Source of the DNA: Solobacterium sp. | GTDB lineage: Bacteria; Bacillota_I; Bacilli_A; Erysipelotrichales; Erysipelotrichaceae | Length of the DNA stretch: 64,000 bases | Assembly (NCBI GenBank): GCA_017432325.1 | Contig: JAFRJJ010000082.1 | Coordinates: 1-64,000 of the forward strand | Direction: 5' to 3' | Shown here: one piece after another, positions 15,556 through 24,466 of the stretch | How positions within the stretch are numbered: position 1 is the stretch's first letter | Layout of the letters: the number at the start of each line of letters is the position of its first letter | Program-made: the position numbers and the translations under genes | The notes under the pieces: generated by a model | What the model saw: only the letters and a program-made list of their open reading frames with translations | Databases searched by the model: none | What the model was told of the DNA's origin: nothing

Positions 15556-16638
15556 ATGAAAAAACTTTTGAAAGCATCTCTTGCACTGCTGACAGGTGTA
15601 TCCCTGGCAGCTTGCAGTTCCGGATCAGCATCCGGAACAACGGAACCAACAACACCGGAAGGAACTGCAGCAGCTGAACAGGAAAAACCGCTTCGCGTTG
15701 CCCTGGTTACAAACCTCAAAGGTAATTCCGCATTTATTGATGACGGTATTGCCGGTTTTGAAGAAACCGCCAAGTCCTATGGATGGGATTATTCAATCGC
15801 GGAATGCGGCGCTGATGAAGACTACGAAACCAATGCCAGAGCATTTGCTCAGGAAGACTATGATCTGATTCTCGGTCTGAGCTGGCAGGCAACAGCTGCG
15901 ATCAAAGCAGTCGCAACCGAATTCCCGGATGCTGCATCCTATGCACTTGTTGATGATAATTCCGGTCTGGACAACGTTATGGATGTAACATTTACAGAAG
16001 CCAGCGGCGCTTATCTGATCGGCAGAATGGCAGCTCTTGTTACAAACGGTGAATCCCATAATTATGGTGCGGTTCATGCTATGGAAGGTCAGTCCGGCTG
16101 GGTAGGCTGGAGATATCCGTTCATGCAGGGTGTTCTCTCTGTTGATCCTGACGCCAGATTTGAATTCAGATATGTCGGTTCCTATTCCGATCCTGAAAAA
16201 GCGAATGAACTGGCAAAACAGCTCGCTGCACTTGGCTGTAAATTTATCAATGCTGCATGTGCTGGCGGAGACTACGGCGTATTTGATGCTGCTGAGGAAC
16301 TCGGCTTCTACACATCCGGACAGGATGAAGACCTGACGGACTATGGTGACAATGTCATCAGCTGCCAGCTGAAAGACACATACAATGCTGTGAAATATGT
16401 ACTGGATAAATTCAGCGAAGGAAACTGGGATCCGGCTGATGTTAACCTGGGCATTAAAGAAGACACGATCGGTGCAGTATGGGTTACAAAAGATTCCAAA
16501 CTCTCAACACGTGCTGATGTACTGACAGACGATATTATCGCTGATCTGAAAGCAACTGCAGAAGACCTGAAAGCAGGAAAGATCGACCTTACTGCTCCGG
16601 ATTCTTCTACATACGAATATCCGAAGATCAACGACTGA
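15556..16638 (+). CDS. BMP family nucleoside-binding lipoprotein
   Basis: This is the substrate-binding lipoprotein of a nucleoside ABC importer (BmpA/Med/PnrA family, similar in role to NupN or RnsB). The start at 15556 follows GGAAGG and gives 360 aa. The lipobox cysteine is Cys20 (SLAAC), followed by a Ser/Thr/Gly-rich linker. Family features include the opening VALVTNLKGNSAFIDDGIAGFEE-type strand, LVDDN, GAYLIGRMAAL and the late CQLKDTYNAVKYV. It begins a nine-kilobase operon of transport and pentose-phosphate cleavage genes. A stem-loop with a weak T-run after it may reduce read-through and keep the binding protein in excess. Confidence 0.92.
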   Translation: MKKLLKASLALLTGVSLAACSSGSASGTTEPTTPEGTAAAEQEKPLRVALVTNLKGNSAFIDDGIAGFEETAKSYGWDYSIAECGADEDYETNARAFAQEDYDLILGLSWQATAAIKAVATEFPDAASYALVDDNSGLDNVMDVTFTEASGAYLIGRMAALVTNGESHNYGAVHAMEGQSGWVGWRYPFMQGVLSVDPDARFEFRYVGSYSDPEKANELAKQLAALGCKFINAACAGGDYGVFDAAEELGFYTSGQDEDLTDYGDNVISCQLKDTYNAVKYVLDKFSEGNWDPADVNLGIKEDTIGAVWVTKDSKLSTRADVLTDDIIADLKATAEDLKAGKIDLTAPDSSTYEYPKIND

Positions 16639-16656
16639 TTATTCCGAAACAGACAG

Positions 16657-16684
16657 GCGGGAAGTCAAAAGGCTTCCCGCTTAA
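16657..16684 (+). terminator. Leaky terminator between BMP gene and ABC ATPase gene
   Basis: GCGGGAAG (16657-16664) and CTTCCCGC (16673-16680) make a strong 8-bp stem, but only TTAATC follows, so it probably attenuates and does not stop transcription. A TATAAT at 16706-16711 could add an internal start. Confidence 0.6.
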
Positions 16685-16742
16685 TCATTTGAAGCACACA
16701 GATAGTATAATATACACAGTTAAAGAAGGTGAGGCAGACAGA

Positions 16743-18254
16743 ATGCCATTGGTAGAATTAAAAGACATTACGAAAGTCTACGGAACTTTAATTGCTAATG
16801 ATAAGGTTTCTCTTGAATTGAACAAAGGTGAGATCCTGGCTGTTGTCGGCGAAAACGGGGCAGGAAAAAGTACATTGATGAAGATCATGTATGGCCTGGA
16901 GCAGCCTACTGCAGGTGAGATCTACGTCAACGGAGAAAAACAAAAGTTCCATGATCCGCTTGACGCAATCGGCAAGGGTATCGGTATGGTTCAGCAGCAT
17001 TTTATGCTGATCGAGCAGTTTACCGTTGCGGAAAACATTGTTTATTCAAAGGAACCCAGAAAAGGGATGTTCTTTGACAGAGCGGCAGCGATCAGGATCA
17101 CGGAAGAGCTCTGTGAAAAGTACGGACTTTATATCGATCCGCGTGAAAAAGTGAAGAATTGTCCTGTAGGCCTGCAGCAGCGGATTGAGATCCTGAAGGT
17201 CCTTTATCAGGAGGCGGAGATCCTGATCTTCGATGAGCCTTCAGCTGTACTGACACCGCAGGAGACCAATCAGCTGCTGGATACGCTTCGCACTCTTGCT
17301 GGAATGGGAAAGAGCATCATCCTGATCACACATAAGCTGAATGAGGTTTTTGCTGTGGCAGACAGAGTGGTGGTTATGCGCCACGGTCAGGTCGTCGGCA
17401 ATATGCCGATCAAAGAGACTAACTTTGATGAACTCAGTTTTCTCATGGTAGGCAGACAGCTGACCAGCACAGTGATACCGCAGGTGGAAAAGGGAGAAGT
17501 CTGTCTGGAAGTGAATGACCTGCATGTGACCGGTGCGGGCAGTAAAGAAGCTGTTGACGGACTGTCCATGCATGTAGACCGCGGTGAGATCGTCGGTATA
17601 GCAGGCGTATCAGGCAACGGACAGTCTGAACTGATCCGGGCGATAACAGGACTGCTCCCTGTTGAATCCGGAAATGTCAGGATCAACGGCATTGAGGTAA
17701 CGAATCGTCCGCCGAGAGATATACGTGATTCAGGTCTTTCCTGCATTCCGGAAGACAGATATCTGTGGGGATGCGCGAGAGAAGCAACCCTTGAAGAGAC
17801 ATGCATCATGTATCTCCATAATAAAGAGCCTCTTTCTACCGGAGGCTGGCTCCACAAAAACAAAATACATTCATTTGTCTCGGATACATTAGAGCATTTT
17901 GATGTACGGTATACATCTGTATTCCAGAAAATGGGCGAACTGTCCGGCGGCAACGCACAGAAGGTTGTACTGGCAAGAGAGGTTATGCAGCATTCTCCTT
18001 TCCTGATTGCGGCAGAGCCTACAAGAGGTCTTGATATCGGCGCGATCGAGTATGTGCATCATGCGCTGCTGGAGAAAAAGAAATCAGGAGACTGTGTACT
18101 CCTGGTATCTTCTGAACTGAGTGAGGTAATGTCACTGTCCGACCGGATCTATGTCATGTATGACGGCAAGATCGCCGGTGAATTTACACGTGAGAATGCC
18201 GTGGAAGAAAGCCTCGGCCTGCTGATGATGGGAGGTAAGCTGAATGAAGCGTAA
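16743..18254 (+). CDS. Nucleoside ABC importer, double ATP-binding protein (NupO-like)
   Basis: Two ABC domains are fused in one 503-aa cytosolic protein, as in sugar and nucleoside importers. The start at 16743 follows AGGTGAGG; an in-frame ATG at 16689 lacks support. Domain 1 has Walker A GENGAGKS and Walker B ILIFDEPSAVLTPQE. Domain 2 has the usual degenerate Walker A GVSGNGQS and signature LSGGNAQK, with AEPTRGLDIGA. The degenerate second site is normal for this family. It overlaps the first permease gene by 11 bp. It powers uptake of nucleosides bound by the BMP lipoprotein. Confidence 0.93.
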   Translation: MPLVELKDITKVYGTLIANDKVSLELNKGEILAVVGENGAGKSTLMKIMYGLEQPTAGEIYVNGEKQKFHDPLDAIGKGIGMVQQHFMLIEQFTVAENIVYSKEPRKGMFFDRAAAIRITEELCEKYGLYIDPREKVKNCPVGLQQRIEILKVLYQEAEILIFDEPSAVLTPQETNQLLDTLRTLAGMGKSIILITHKLNEVFAVADRVVVMRHGQVVGNMPIKETNFDELSFLMVGRQLTSTVIPQVEKGEVCLEVNDLHVTGAGSKEAVDGLSMHVDRGEIVGIAGVSGNGQSELIRAITGLLPVESGNVRINGIEVTNRPPRDIRDSGLSCIPEDRYLWGCAREATLEETCIMYLHNKEPLSTGGWLHKNKIHSFVSDTLEHFDVRYTSVFQKMGELSGGNAQKVVLAREVMQHSPFLIAAEPTRGLDIGAIEYVHHALLEKKKSGDCVLLVSSELSEVMSLSDRIYVMYDGKIAGEFTRENAVEESLGLLMMGGKLNEA

Positions 18255-19356
18255 AGATACAGGACGCCTGGCGGCTTTACTGAATACTGTCTCGCTGCCG
18301 GTAATCGCAACGATCCTGGGATTGCTGCTTGGAGCGCTGATCATGTTTCTTTCCGGACATGATCCTCTGAAGGTGTATTCGGTCATGTTTGATAAGTCAT
18401 TTATCAACGTGAATTATCTGAATCAGACACTGACAAAAGCAACTCCGGTCATTATGTGCGGTATTTCAGGTGCTGTTGCCTGGAGGGCAGGACATATTAA
18501 TCTTGGTATTGAAGGCCAGATGGTATGCGGTGGTATAACAGCTATCATAATCGGGCTGTATATGCCCGGTCCGGCATTCCTTGTTACTCTGTGCGCATGC
18601 ATCGGCGCATGTGCTGCCGGTGCATTGTATGCATTGATACCGACATTTCTTCAGGACAAGAGCCATGTATCCCTGATCATGGTCACACTGATGATGAATT
18701 ACATTGCCAATTATCTTTCCACATATCTGGTCAGCTTCCCGCTGAAGGATACTTCCAGCGTCAACGCCAATCAGACGATGTTTATCGATGACAGTCTGAA
18801 ATTTACGCGTCTGTTTTCCAACGGACAGCTCAGCACAGGTTTCATTCTTTCTATAATGACGGTCATTGCTGTATATCTGGTGATGAATTATACATCATTT
18901 GGATATGAATCAAAAATGAGCGGATTCAATCCGTACTTTGCAAAATACGGAGGGGTCCGTGAGCGCAGGGTAATGTATCTGACGATGGCGCTTTCCGGTG
19001 CGGTTGCCGGGTTTGCCGGGTTTGTTGAAGTCTTCGGCACAAAGTACCGTTACAGTTCAAATATGATCGCCAGCTCAGGTTATGCATGGACAGGCCTGAT
19101 GGCATCCCTGGTCGGTCAGTATAATCCGTTTGCGATTCTGTTCTATTCGATCTTCTTCTCCGGTCTGACGATCGGCGGACAGGCTCTCCAGCGAGACTTC
19201 GGTATTCCGCTGCAGATCGCCGATATCATTACTTCTTCGATCATGCTGTTTGTATCGATCAATATCGGTATCCATCTTTTCAAAGCAGGAAGAAAGCAGC
19301 GTACAGAGAAGAAGGAAGAAACAGGAAATAAGACACCTGCAAAGGAGGCCGCGTAA
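18244..19356 (+). CDS. Nucleoside ABC importer permease (NupP-like)
   Basis: This membrane subunit of the BPD_transp_2 family has 370 aa and eight to ten hydrophobic segments. Typical elements are AVAWRAGHINLGIEGQMVCGG near residue 85 and SGAVAGFAGFVEVFG in the second half. The start lies inside the ATPase gene, after GGGAGGTAAG. The C-terminal tail is Lys/Glu-rich. It forms a heterodimer with the product of the next gene, as inferred from the family. Confidence 0.93.
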   Translation: MKRKDTGRLAALLNTVSLPVIATILGLLLGALIMFLSGHDPLKVYSVMFDKSFINVNYLNQTLTKATPVIMCGISGAVAWRAGHINLGIEGQMVCGGITAIIIGLYMPGPAFLVTLCACIGACAAGALYALIPTFLQDKSHVSLIMVTLMMNYIANYLSTYLVSFPLKDTSSVNANQTMFIDDSLKFTRLFSNGQLSTGFILSIMTVIAVYLVMNYTSFGYESKMSGFNPYFAKYGGVRERRVMYLTMALSGAVAGFAGFVEVFGTKYRYSSNMIASSGYAWTGLMASLVGQYNPFAILFYSIFFSGLTIGGQALQRDFGIPLQIADIITSSIMLFVSINIGIHLFKAGRKQRTEKKEETGNKTPAKEAA

Positions 19357-19358
19357 TT

Positions 19359-20282
19359 ATGACCAGTGCTTATCTGATCTCGATCATTAATTCGATTCTG
19401 AGAATGACTACGCCGATCCTGTTTGCTACTCTCGGATGTCTGCTCTGTAATAAGGTCAATGTATTTAACATTGCGCTTGAAGGCCAGATGCTGATCGCTG
19501 CATTTGCCGCAATTTCCGTGAATTACTATACGCACAGTATCCCGCTCAGCATGCTTGCCGGTGTAGCTGCCGGAGGAATCGTCGGATTTATTGTAGGTAT
19601 TTTCCAGGTCAAGCTGAAAGCCAAGGATATGATCGTCGGTACATCAATGAATCTGCTTGTTTCCAGCTTTACGTCTTATATGCTGTATATATTATTTGCT
19701 ACCAGGGGATCACTGACAGGAAACGGAATGGTCGGACTGCACAAGATCCCGAATTTCCCGGAATCAATGCCTGTACTTTATGGGATGTTCAAAAATCTGA
19801 CATATCTTGATGTATTTGGGTATATAACAGCTGTCCTGATCTTTATCTTTTTATACAGAACAGTACCGGGATTCCATGTGATGTCTGTCGGCCTGAATAA
19901 GGAGGCAACACGCTCACTGGGTACAAAGGTTGATCTGACACAGATCCTTGCGGTAACGATGTCAGGTATTCTTTGCGGTCTTGGAGGTGTGGCATTGTGC
20001 ATGGGAAATGTCGTTATTTTTACGGAAGGCATGTCAGCCGGACGAGGCTATATGGCTATGGCTGCATCTTCACTGGCCGGAGCACATCCGCTTGGAGCGA
20101 TTCTTTCATCATTGTTCTTCGGTACGGCAGTAGCATCTTCTATTGCACTTCAAAGCTACATCAACGGGCAGATCACACTTTCTTTCCCTTATATCATGAC
20201 GATCCTGATCATGGCGGTTTCAGGGTACATTAAATACCGGAGGGAAAACAGACATCATATCAGAAAGGGGAAAACGAAATGA
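19359..20282 (+). CDS. Nucleoside ABC importer permease (NupQ-like)
   Basis: This second membrane subunit has 307 aa. It includes FATLGCLLCNKVNVFNIALEGQMLIAAFAA near the N-terminus and SGILCGLGGVALCMG in the second half, both typical of the partner permease in BMP-type nucleoside importers. It starts two bases after the first permease stop, with AAAGGAGG upstream. Its stop overlaps the phosphorylase start (ATGA), tying import to catabolism. Confidence 0.93.
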   Translation: MTSAYLISIINSILRMTTPILFATLGCLLCNKVNVFNIALEGQMLIAAFAAISVNYYTHSIPLSMLAGVAAGGIVGFIVGIFQVKLKAKDMIVGTSMNLLVSSFTSYMLYILFATRGSLTGNGMVGLHKIPNFPESMPVLYGMFKNLTYLDVFGYITAVLIFIFLYRTVPGFHVMSVGLNKEATRSLGTKVDLTQILAVTMSGILCGLGGVALCMGNVVIFTEGMSAGRGYMAMAASSLAGAHPLGAILSSLFFGTAVASSIALQSYINGQITLSFPYIMTILIMAVSGYIKYRRENRHHIRKGKTK

Positions 20283-21019
20283 GTGAAAAAGAAACAGTAT
20301 ATCCCTGCATACGATTAAGAGAAGGCCAGCTTGAAGACCGGATACTGACATGCGGAGATCCGGCCAGAGCAAAAAAGATTGCCGACATGCTCGACAACAG
20401 CAGATGTCTTGTGCTCAACAGGGAGTTTCATACATATTACGGCGAATGGAAAGGTGTTCCGATCAATGTCATATCACACGGTGTTGGTGCAGGAGGTGCA
20501 GCAATTGCTTTTGAAAGCATGATGAAGATCGGCATCAAGGCAATTGTAAGGGTCGGTACATGCGGCGGAATGCAGAAGGATATCACTGCCGGCAGTATCA
20601 TCATTTCAACCGGAGCGTGCAGGGATGATGGCGTCAGTGAAAAAATGCTTCCGGCAGGATACCCGGCTGTCTGCGATACCGACATGGTAAAAGCGCTTGA
20701 TCATGCGGCGGAAGCCCGCGGTATTCCTTACTTTCAGGGAATCACCATGACCAACGCACTTCTTTACGGCAGCCTGACAGGCTCTAATGTCAGGGTATAT
20801 TCGAAAGCTAATGTCAAAGCCATGGAAAATGAACTGGCACCGCTGCTTGTTCTTGCGGGTATCTACGGCGTCAAAGCCGGAGGTATTCTGACAGCTGACG
20901 CGCCGGCGTTTGAACTGATCGATGCCAGCGAGTACCAGCCTGATGAGGGCGTAGTTCAGGAGGGTGTTGAGAACTCGATCCTGGTCGCGCTTGATGCGCT
21001 GGCGTCACTGGAGGTCTGA
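20279..21019 (+). CDS. Nucleoside phosphorylase (PNP/UDP family 1)
   Basis: This 246-aa phosphorylase of the trimer/hexamer-forming PNP_UDP_1 family cleaves nucleosides with phosphate to a free base and ribose 1-phosphate. Visible motifs are the phosphate-binding CGDPARAKKIA, ISHGVGAGGAAI, and VRVGTCGGMQ. The ribose-binding AMENELAPLLVLAG differs from the usual VEMEsaa pattern but keeps the glutamates. It is closest to uridine phosphorylase-like members, though base specificity cannot be set. It lies between the importer genes and the aldolase gene and is translationally coupled to the importer. Confidence 0.9.
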   Translation: MSEKETVYPCIRLREGQLEDRILTCGDPARAKKIADMLDNSRCLVLNREFHTYYGEWKGVPINVISHGVGAGGAAIAFESMMKIGIKAIVRVGTCGGMQKDITAGSIIISTGACRDDGVSEKMLPAGYPAVCDTDMVKALDHAAEARGIPYFQGITMTNALLYGSLTGSNVRVYSKANVKAMENELAPLLVLAGIYGVKAGGILTADAPAFELIDASEYQPDEGVVQEGVENSILVALDALASLEV

Positions 21020-21020
21020 A

Positions 21021-21653
21021 ATGAGCCGGCAGGAATATAAAGAAGCGGTATGCGCGGAAACACTGGCGTGCTACAGAGAAAAGCTGTTTGCCGGAACAAG
21101 CGGCAATCTCAGTTTTTATGACCGGACAGAAGAACTGATGTATATTACGCCGAGTTCTTATCCGTATGAAATGATGACGCCTGACGATATTATGGTCATC
21201 AGCCTTGACGGCACTGTTAAGGAAGGCACACACAGACCATCCAGCGAGTGGCGGCTTCATGCTGAAATCTATAGATCCATGAATGATGTCTGCTCGGTCG
21301 TGCATACGCATTCACCATATGCGACCTCATTTGCGGTCAATAATGTCGGAATTCCGGTGATCCTGATCGAGATGGTTCCGTTTCTCGGAGGAGATGTACC
21401 GGCTGCGCCGTTCGCACTCCCCGGTACGGATGAGGTTGGAAAATATGCTGTGGAAGCTATGACAAAAGACGGGAGAAACGCATGTCTTATGTCAAATCAC
21501 GGTGTCTGCGCAGTAGGTGCTTCGCTTCAGCAGGCACATATACGGGCAACATACGTGGAAGATGCCGCAACGATCTACAGTCACGCGCTTTCCAACGGAT
21601 TTCCCGTTGTACTGATGAGTGAAGAAAATATACAGGCGATGAAGAAGCGTTGA
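21021..21653 (+). CDS. Class II aldolase (FucA/DrdA-like)
   Basis: This zinc-dependent class II aldolase/adducin family protein has 210 aa. The start at 21021 follows CTGGAGG. Likely catalytic Glu76 (PSSEWR) and zinc ligands His95, His97 (HTH) and His160 (SNHGV) are in place, as in fuculose-1-phosphate aldolase. Family members split ribulose-1-phosphate, fuculose-1-phosphate or 5-deoxyribulose-1-phosphate into DHAP and an aldehyde. Next to an MtnA-family isomerase and nucleoside phosphorylases, a ribulose-1-phosphate or 5-deoxyribulose-1-phosphate substrate is most likely. This assignment is an inference from context. Confidence 0.88.
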   Translation: MSRQEYKEAVCAETLACYREKLFAGTSGNLSFYDRTEELMYITPSSYPYEMMTPDDIMVISLDGTVKEGTHRPSSEWRLHAEIYRSMNDVCSVVHTHSPYATSFAVNNVGIPVILIEMVPFLGGDVPAAPFALPGTDEVGKYAVEAMTKDGRNACLMSNHGVCAVGASLQQAHIRATYVEDAATIYSHALSNGFPVVLMSEENIQAMKKR

Positions 21654-21663
21654 GAGGAGAATT

Positions 21664-22719
21664 ATGTACAGAGCGGATGAGGGAATCGGATTTCTCCTGA
21701 GATACGAGAATATCGCGTGGTATGAAAACGGTACTGTGCGTATTCTTGACCGCAGGATCTATCCGGTGGAAATTACATATGTTACATGCAGCAGGCATGA
21801 AGAAGTTGCCAAGGCGATAGCGGATATGGTGACCCAGAGCGGCGGACCGTATACTGCCGCAATGATGGGCATGGCTCTTGCGGCTTATGAAGCCTGCAGC
21901 CTTGATGAAGAAAAATACAGGGCTTATATGGAGCAGGCAGCGTACACGCTGTCACACGCAAGACCAACGACAGTGAAAAAGATGGAAGCCGTGACACAAA
22001 GGTCCATGAGACGTCTGAACAAGGAGCTTGAGCGCGGAACGTCACTGCGGGATATGCCGGAAAAACTGTTTGATGAAGCTGTCTGCAGATTGAACGAAAA
22101 CTACGATAAATATGACCTTGTGGCAAAATACCTTGCCGATAAAATTCCGTATAACGGAACAGTTATGACACAGTGTTTTGCTGAGACGATCATCGGAACG
22201 CTGCTGAGGGAATGCCGTAAGCGCGGGAGCGAGATCAAAATGATCTGCCCGGAAACCAGGCCGTATTATCAGGGAGCCAGACTGACAGCCAGCGTAGCTC
22301 ATGATATGGGATTTGATACAACGATCATTACAGACAATATGCCGGCATTTGTGATGCATGAAAAGCATGTGGATGTTTTCACTTCAGCCGCTGATGTGAT
22401 CACAATGGACGGGTATGTCGTCAATAAGATCGGTACGTTCCAGATCGCGCTGGCGGCCCGTTACTGGGGCATACCATACTTCACAACCGGAACACCCAAT
22501 CCCGGACATCCGACCATGGAAAACGTTGAAATTGAACTGCGTGATCCGAATCTGGTTCTGGAGTCCATGGGATATAACCATACACTTGAGGGAATCAAAG
22601 GGTATTATCCGGCATTTGATGTGACCCCGCCCAAACTGATAGACGGGATCGTAACTGATAAAGGAATCTTCTCACCGTATAATCTCCAGGCATATTTTGA
22701 TAAGGATGGTAAAGCATGA
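21664..22719 (+). CDS. MtnA/DrdI-family sugar 1-phosphate isomerase
   Basis: This 351-aa protein is related to methylthioribose-1-phosphate isomerase and eIF2B-like ribose-bisphosphate isomerases. Aligned by eye to MtnA, the catalytic Cys is Cys171 (MTQCF) and the catalytic Asp is Asp244 (SAAD, for the usual GADRI). ETRPYYQGARLTA and VVNKIGT are strongly conserved. The usual MtnA motif around the Cys is shortened and GADRI is altered, so it is a diverged branch. It would turn an aldose 1-phosphate from the phosphorylases into a ketose 1-phosphate for the aldolase. It overlaps the next phosphorylase gene by four bases. Confidence 0.85.
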   Translation: MYRADEGIGFLLRYENIAWYENGTVRILDRRIYPVEITYVTCSRHEEVAKAIADMVTQSGGPYTAAMMGMALAAYEACSLDEEKYRAYMEQAAYTLSHARPTTVKKMEAVTQRSMRRLNKELERGTSLRDMPEKLFDEAVCRLNENYDKYDLVAKYLADKIPYNGTVMTQCFAETIIGTLLRECRKRGSEIKMICPETRPYYQGARLTASVAHDMGFDTTIITDNMPAFVMHEKHVDVFTSAADVITMDGYVVNKIGTFQIALAARYWGIPYFTTGTPNPGHPTMENVEIELRDPNLVLESMGYNHTLEGIKGYYPAFDVTPPKLIDGIVTDKGIFSPYNLQAYFDKDGKA

Positions 22720-23567
22720 CCAGAATCGTTGAAGAAGAACGCAGAAATCTTAAGGATGCTGATATCGGCAATGGCAATTTCTTTGCAGGAACGAAAGTCA
22801 ATGCAAAGGTATTGATGCCGGGAAGTCCTGACCGTGTCAGGCTTATGGCAGGTCAATGGGACGAAGGTGCCCAGCTGTGGCCGCGTGAACGTGGATTTAT
22901 GGTTGCCAGCGGCACATATAAAGATGCGCCGATCACAGCCGTATCACACGGCATTGGCGGTGCAAGTCTTGAAACACCAATCATGAACCTACTACCATAC
23001 CATCCGGACGCAATTATCCGTGTCGGTACGACAGGCGCTCTCAGGGCAGATATTCATACAGGTGACCTGATCATCAATGATGCATGTGTCAGACTGGATG
23101 GTACATCCGGGATGTATGTGATCGATCAGTATCCGGCTGCTGCGGACACTGAGGTCACTATGGCTCTGATACAGGCCTGTGAGAATCTTGGATTCACTTA
23201 TCATGTTGGTACAGGATGCACATGCGCAAGCTTTTACGCCGGTCAGGCAAGACCTGCGTTCGGCGGATATGAGAGAAGTGACCGGGAAGCGTTTTTCCGC
23301 GATATGATCTCTGCCGGAGTTCTGAACTTTGAAATGGAAGCCGCGACGCTGCTGACGTTCGGCAGACTTTTCGGTGTCCGTACAGGCATGATCGCTTCTG
23401 TTGTTGCCAACAGGATCACCGGAGAATGGGCGGATAAATCCGGGGAAGACAAGTCATCATTGGCCGGAGCAGAAGCATTGAGGATCCTGACAGCCTGGGA
23501 TGAGATCAAAAAAAAGCAGGGTAAGAAGTACTTCTATCCTGCATTGCTTGAATATACGAAATATTGA
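22716..23567 (+). CDS. Uridine phosphorylase-like nucleoside phosphorylase
   Basis: This second PNP_UDP_1 family enzyme of the operon has 283 aa. It includes LMPGSPDRVRLMA, SHGIGGASLETPI, IRVGTTGAL and FEMEAATLLTFG, the last being the canonical ribose-binding motif. The C-terminus is extended relative to the first copy. Two different phosphorylases in one operon suggest that they split pyrimidine and purine (or modified) nucleosides between them. It is the last gene of the operon, followed by a bidirectional terminator facing punA. Confidence 0.9.
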   Translation: MTRIVEEERRNLKDADIGNGNFFAGTKVNAKVLMPGSPDRVRLMAGQWDEGAQLWPRERGFMVASGTYKDAPITAVSHGIGGASLETPIMNLLPYHPDAIIRVGTTGALRADIHTGDLIINDACVRLDGTSGMYVIDQYPAAADTEVTMALIQACENLGFTYHVGTGCTCASFYAGQARPAFGGYERSDREAFFRDMISAGVLNFEMEAATLLTFGRLFGVRTGMIASVVANRITGEWADKSGEDKSSLAGAEALRILTAWDEIKKKQGKKYFYPALLEYTKY

Positions 23568-23574
23568 AATCATT

Positions 23575-23605
23575 GAAAAGAGTACAGCAATGTACTTTTT
23601 CTTTG
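23575..23605. terminator. Bidirectional terminator between phosphorylase gene and punA
   Basis: GAGTACA and TGTACTTTTTC pair, with A-rich and T-rich flanks on both sides, serving the two convergent genes. Confidence 0.72.
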
Positions 23606-23606
23606 T

Positions 23607-24446
23607 TTACTGAAGGTTTATACTCCCGATGAGTTTTTCCATATAAGCTGAGAATTCTGCCGCGACAGCATGCGCAGTAACGGTTACTTCCTCGGTGGTC
23701 AGCGGTCTGTCAAGAACGCCGGCTGCCATGTTGGTGACGACGCTGAATCCCAGAACCTTCATGCCGCAGTGCGCGGCTGTCAATGCTTCCGTAACGGTGG
23801 ACATTCCTACAGTATCTCCACCCAGGATACGGATCGCTCTGATTTCAGCAGGGGTTTCAAACTGCGGACCGGGCATGAACATATAAACACCTTCATGCAG
23901 GGTCAGGTTAAAATCTTTTCCGCATTCCTTGGCCAGTTCGCGGAGTTCCGGCGTATACATATTGGTCACATCAAAGAAACGGGGACCGAATTCTTCAACA
24001 TTAGGACCGCGCAGCGGGCTTCCTCCGTTCAGTTTGATGTGATCTTTAATGATCATGACGTCTCCGGCTTTGTAACCGGTATTGACCCCGCCTGCGGCAT
24101 TGGTAAGAATAACAGCTTTGACACCGATGAGCTTCAGGACACGGATAGGGATAACCAGCTGTTCAAAGTCATATCCTTCATAACTGTGAAAACGTCCGGA
24201 CATGCAGACAATATATCTGCCTGCGAGCGTACCGAAGATCAGTTTGCCGGCATGTGATTTGACTGTGGAGATCAGAAAATTAGGAATATCAGCGTAATCA
24301 AAAGATACCGGGTCTTTGATCTGCGCAGACAGGGGACCCAGACTGGATCCGAGAATCAGAGCTATCTCCGGTTCCCGGCTGATCCGTTCTTTTAACCAGT
24401 CTGCTGCAGTTTTGAAATATTCATAATCATAAGAATAACGCATCAT
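23607..24446 (-). CDS. punA: Purine nucleoside phosphorylase (trimeric type)
   Basis: This class of PNP splits inosine and guanosine (and deoxy forms) with phosphate. The 278-279 aa show ILGSSLGPL, the phosphate-site GRFHSYEGY, TNAAGGVN, DHIKLNGGSPLRGPN, the base pocket MPGPQFETPAEIR and GMSTVTEALTAAHCGM. ATGs at 24446 and 24443 are both possible; GGAGG spacing favours 24443. It is convergent with the nucleoside operon and divergent from the acetyltransferase gene. It provides a third phosphorylase to the island, with purine specificity. Confidence 0.95.
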   Translation of the reverse strand: MMRYSYDYEYFKTAADWLKERISREPEIALILGSSLGPLSAQIKDPVSFDYADIPNFLISTVKSHAGKLIFGTLAGRYIVCMSGRFHSYEGYDFEQLVIPIRVLKLIGVKAVILTNAAGGVNTGYKAGDVMIIKDHIKLNGGSPLRGPNVEEFGPRFFDVTNMYTPELRELAKECGKDFNLTLHEGVYMFMPGPQFETPAEIRAIRILGGDTVGMSTVTEALTAAHCGMKVLGFSVVTNMAAGVLDRPLTTEEVTVTAHAVAAEFSAYMEKLIGSINLQ

Positions 24447-24466
24447 GATACCTCCGGGTCAATGTT

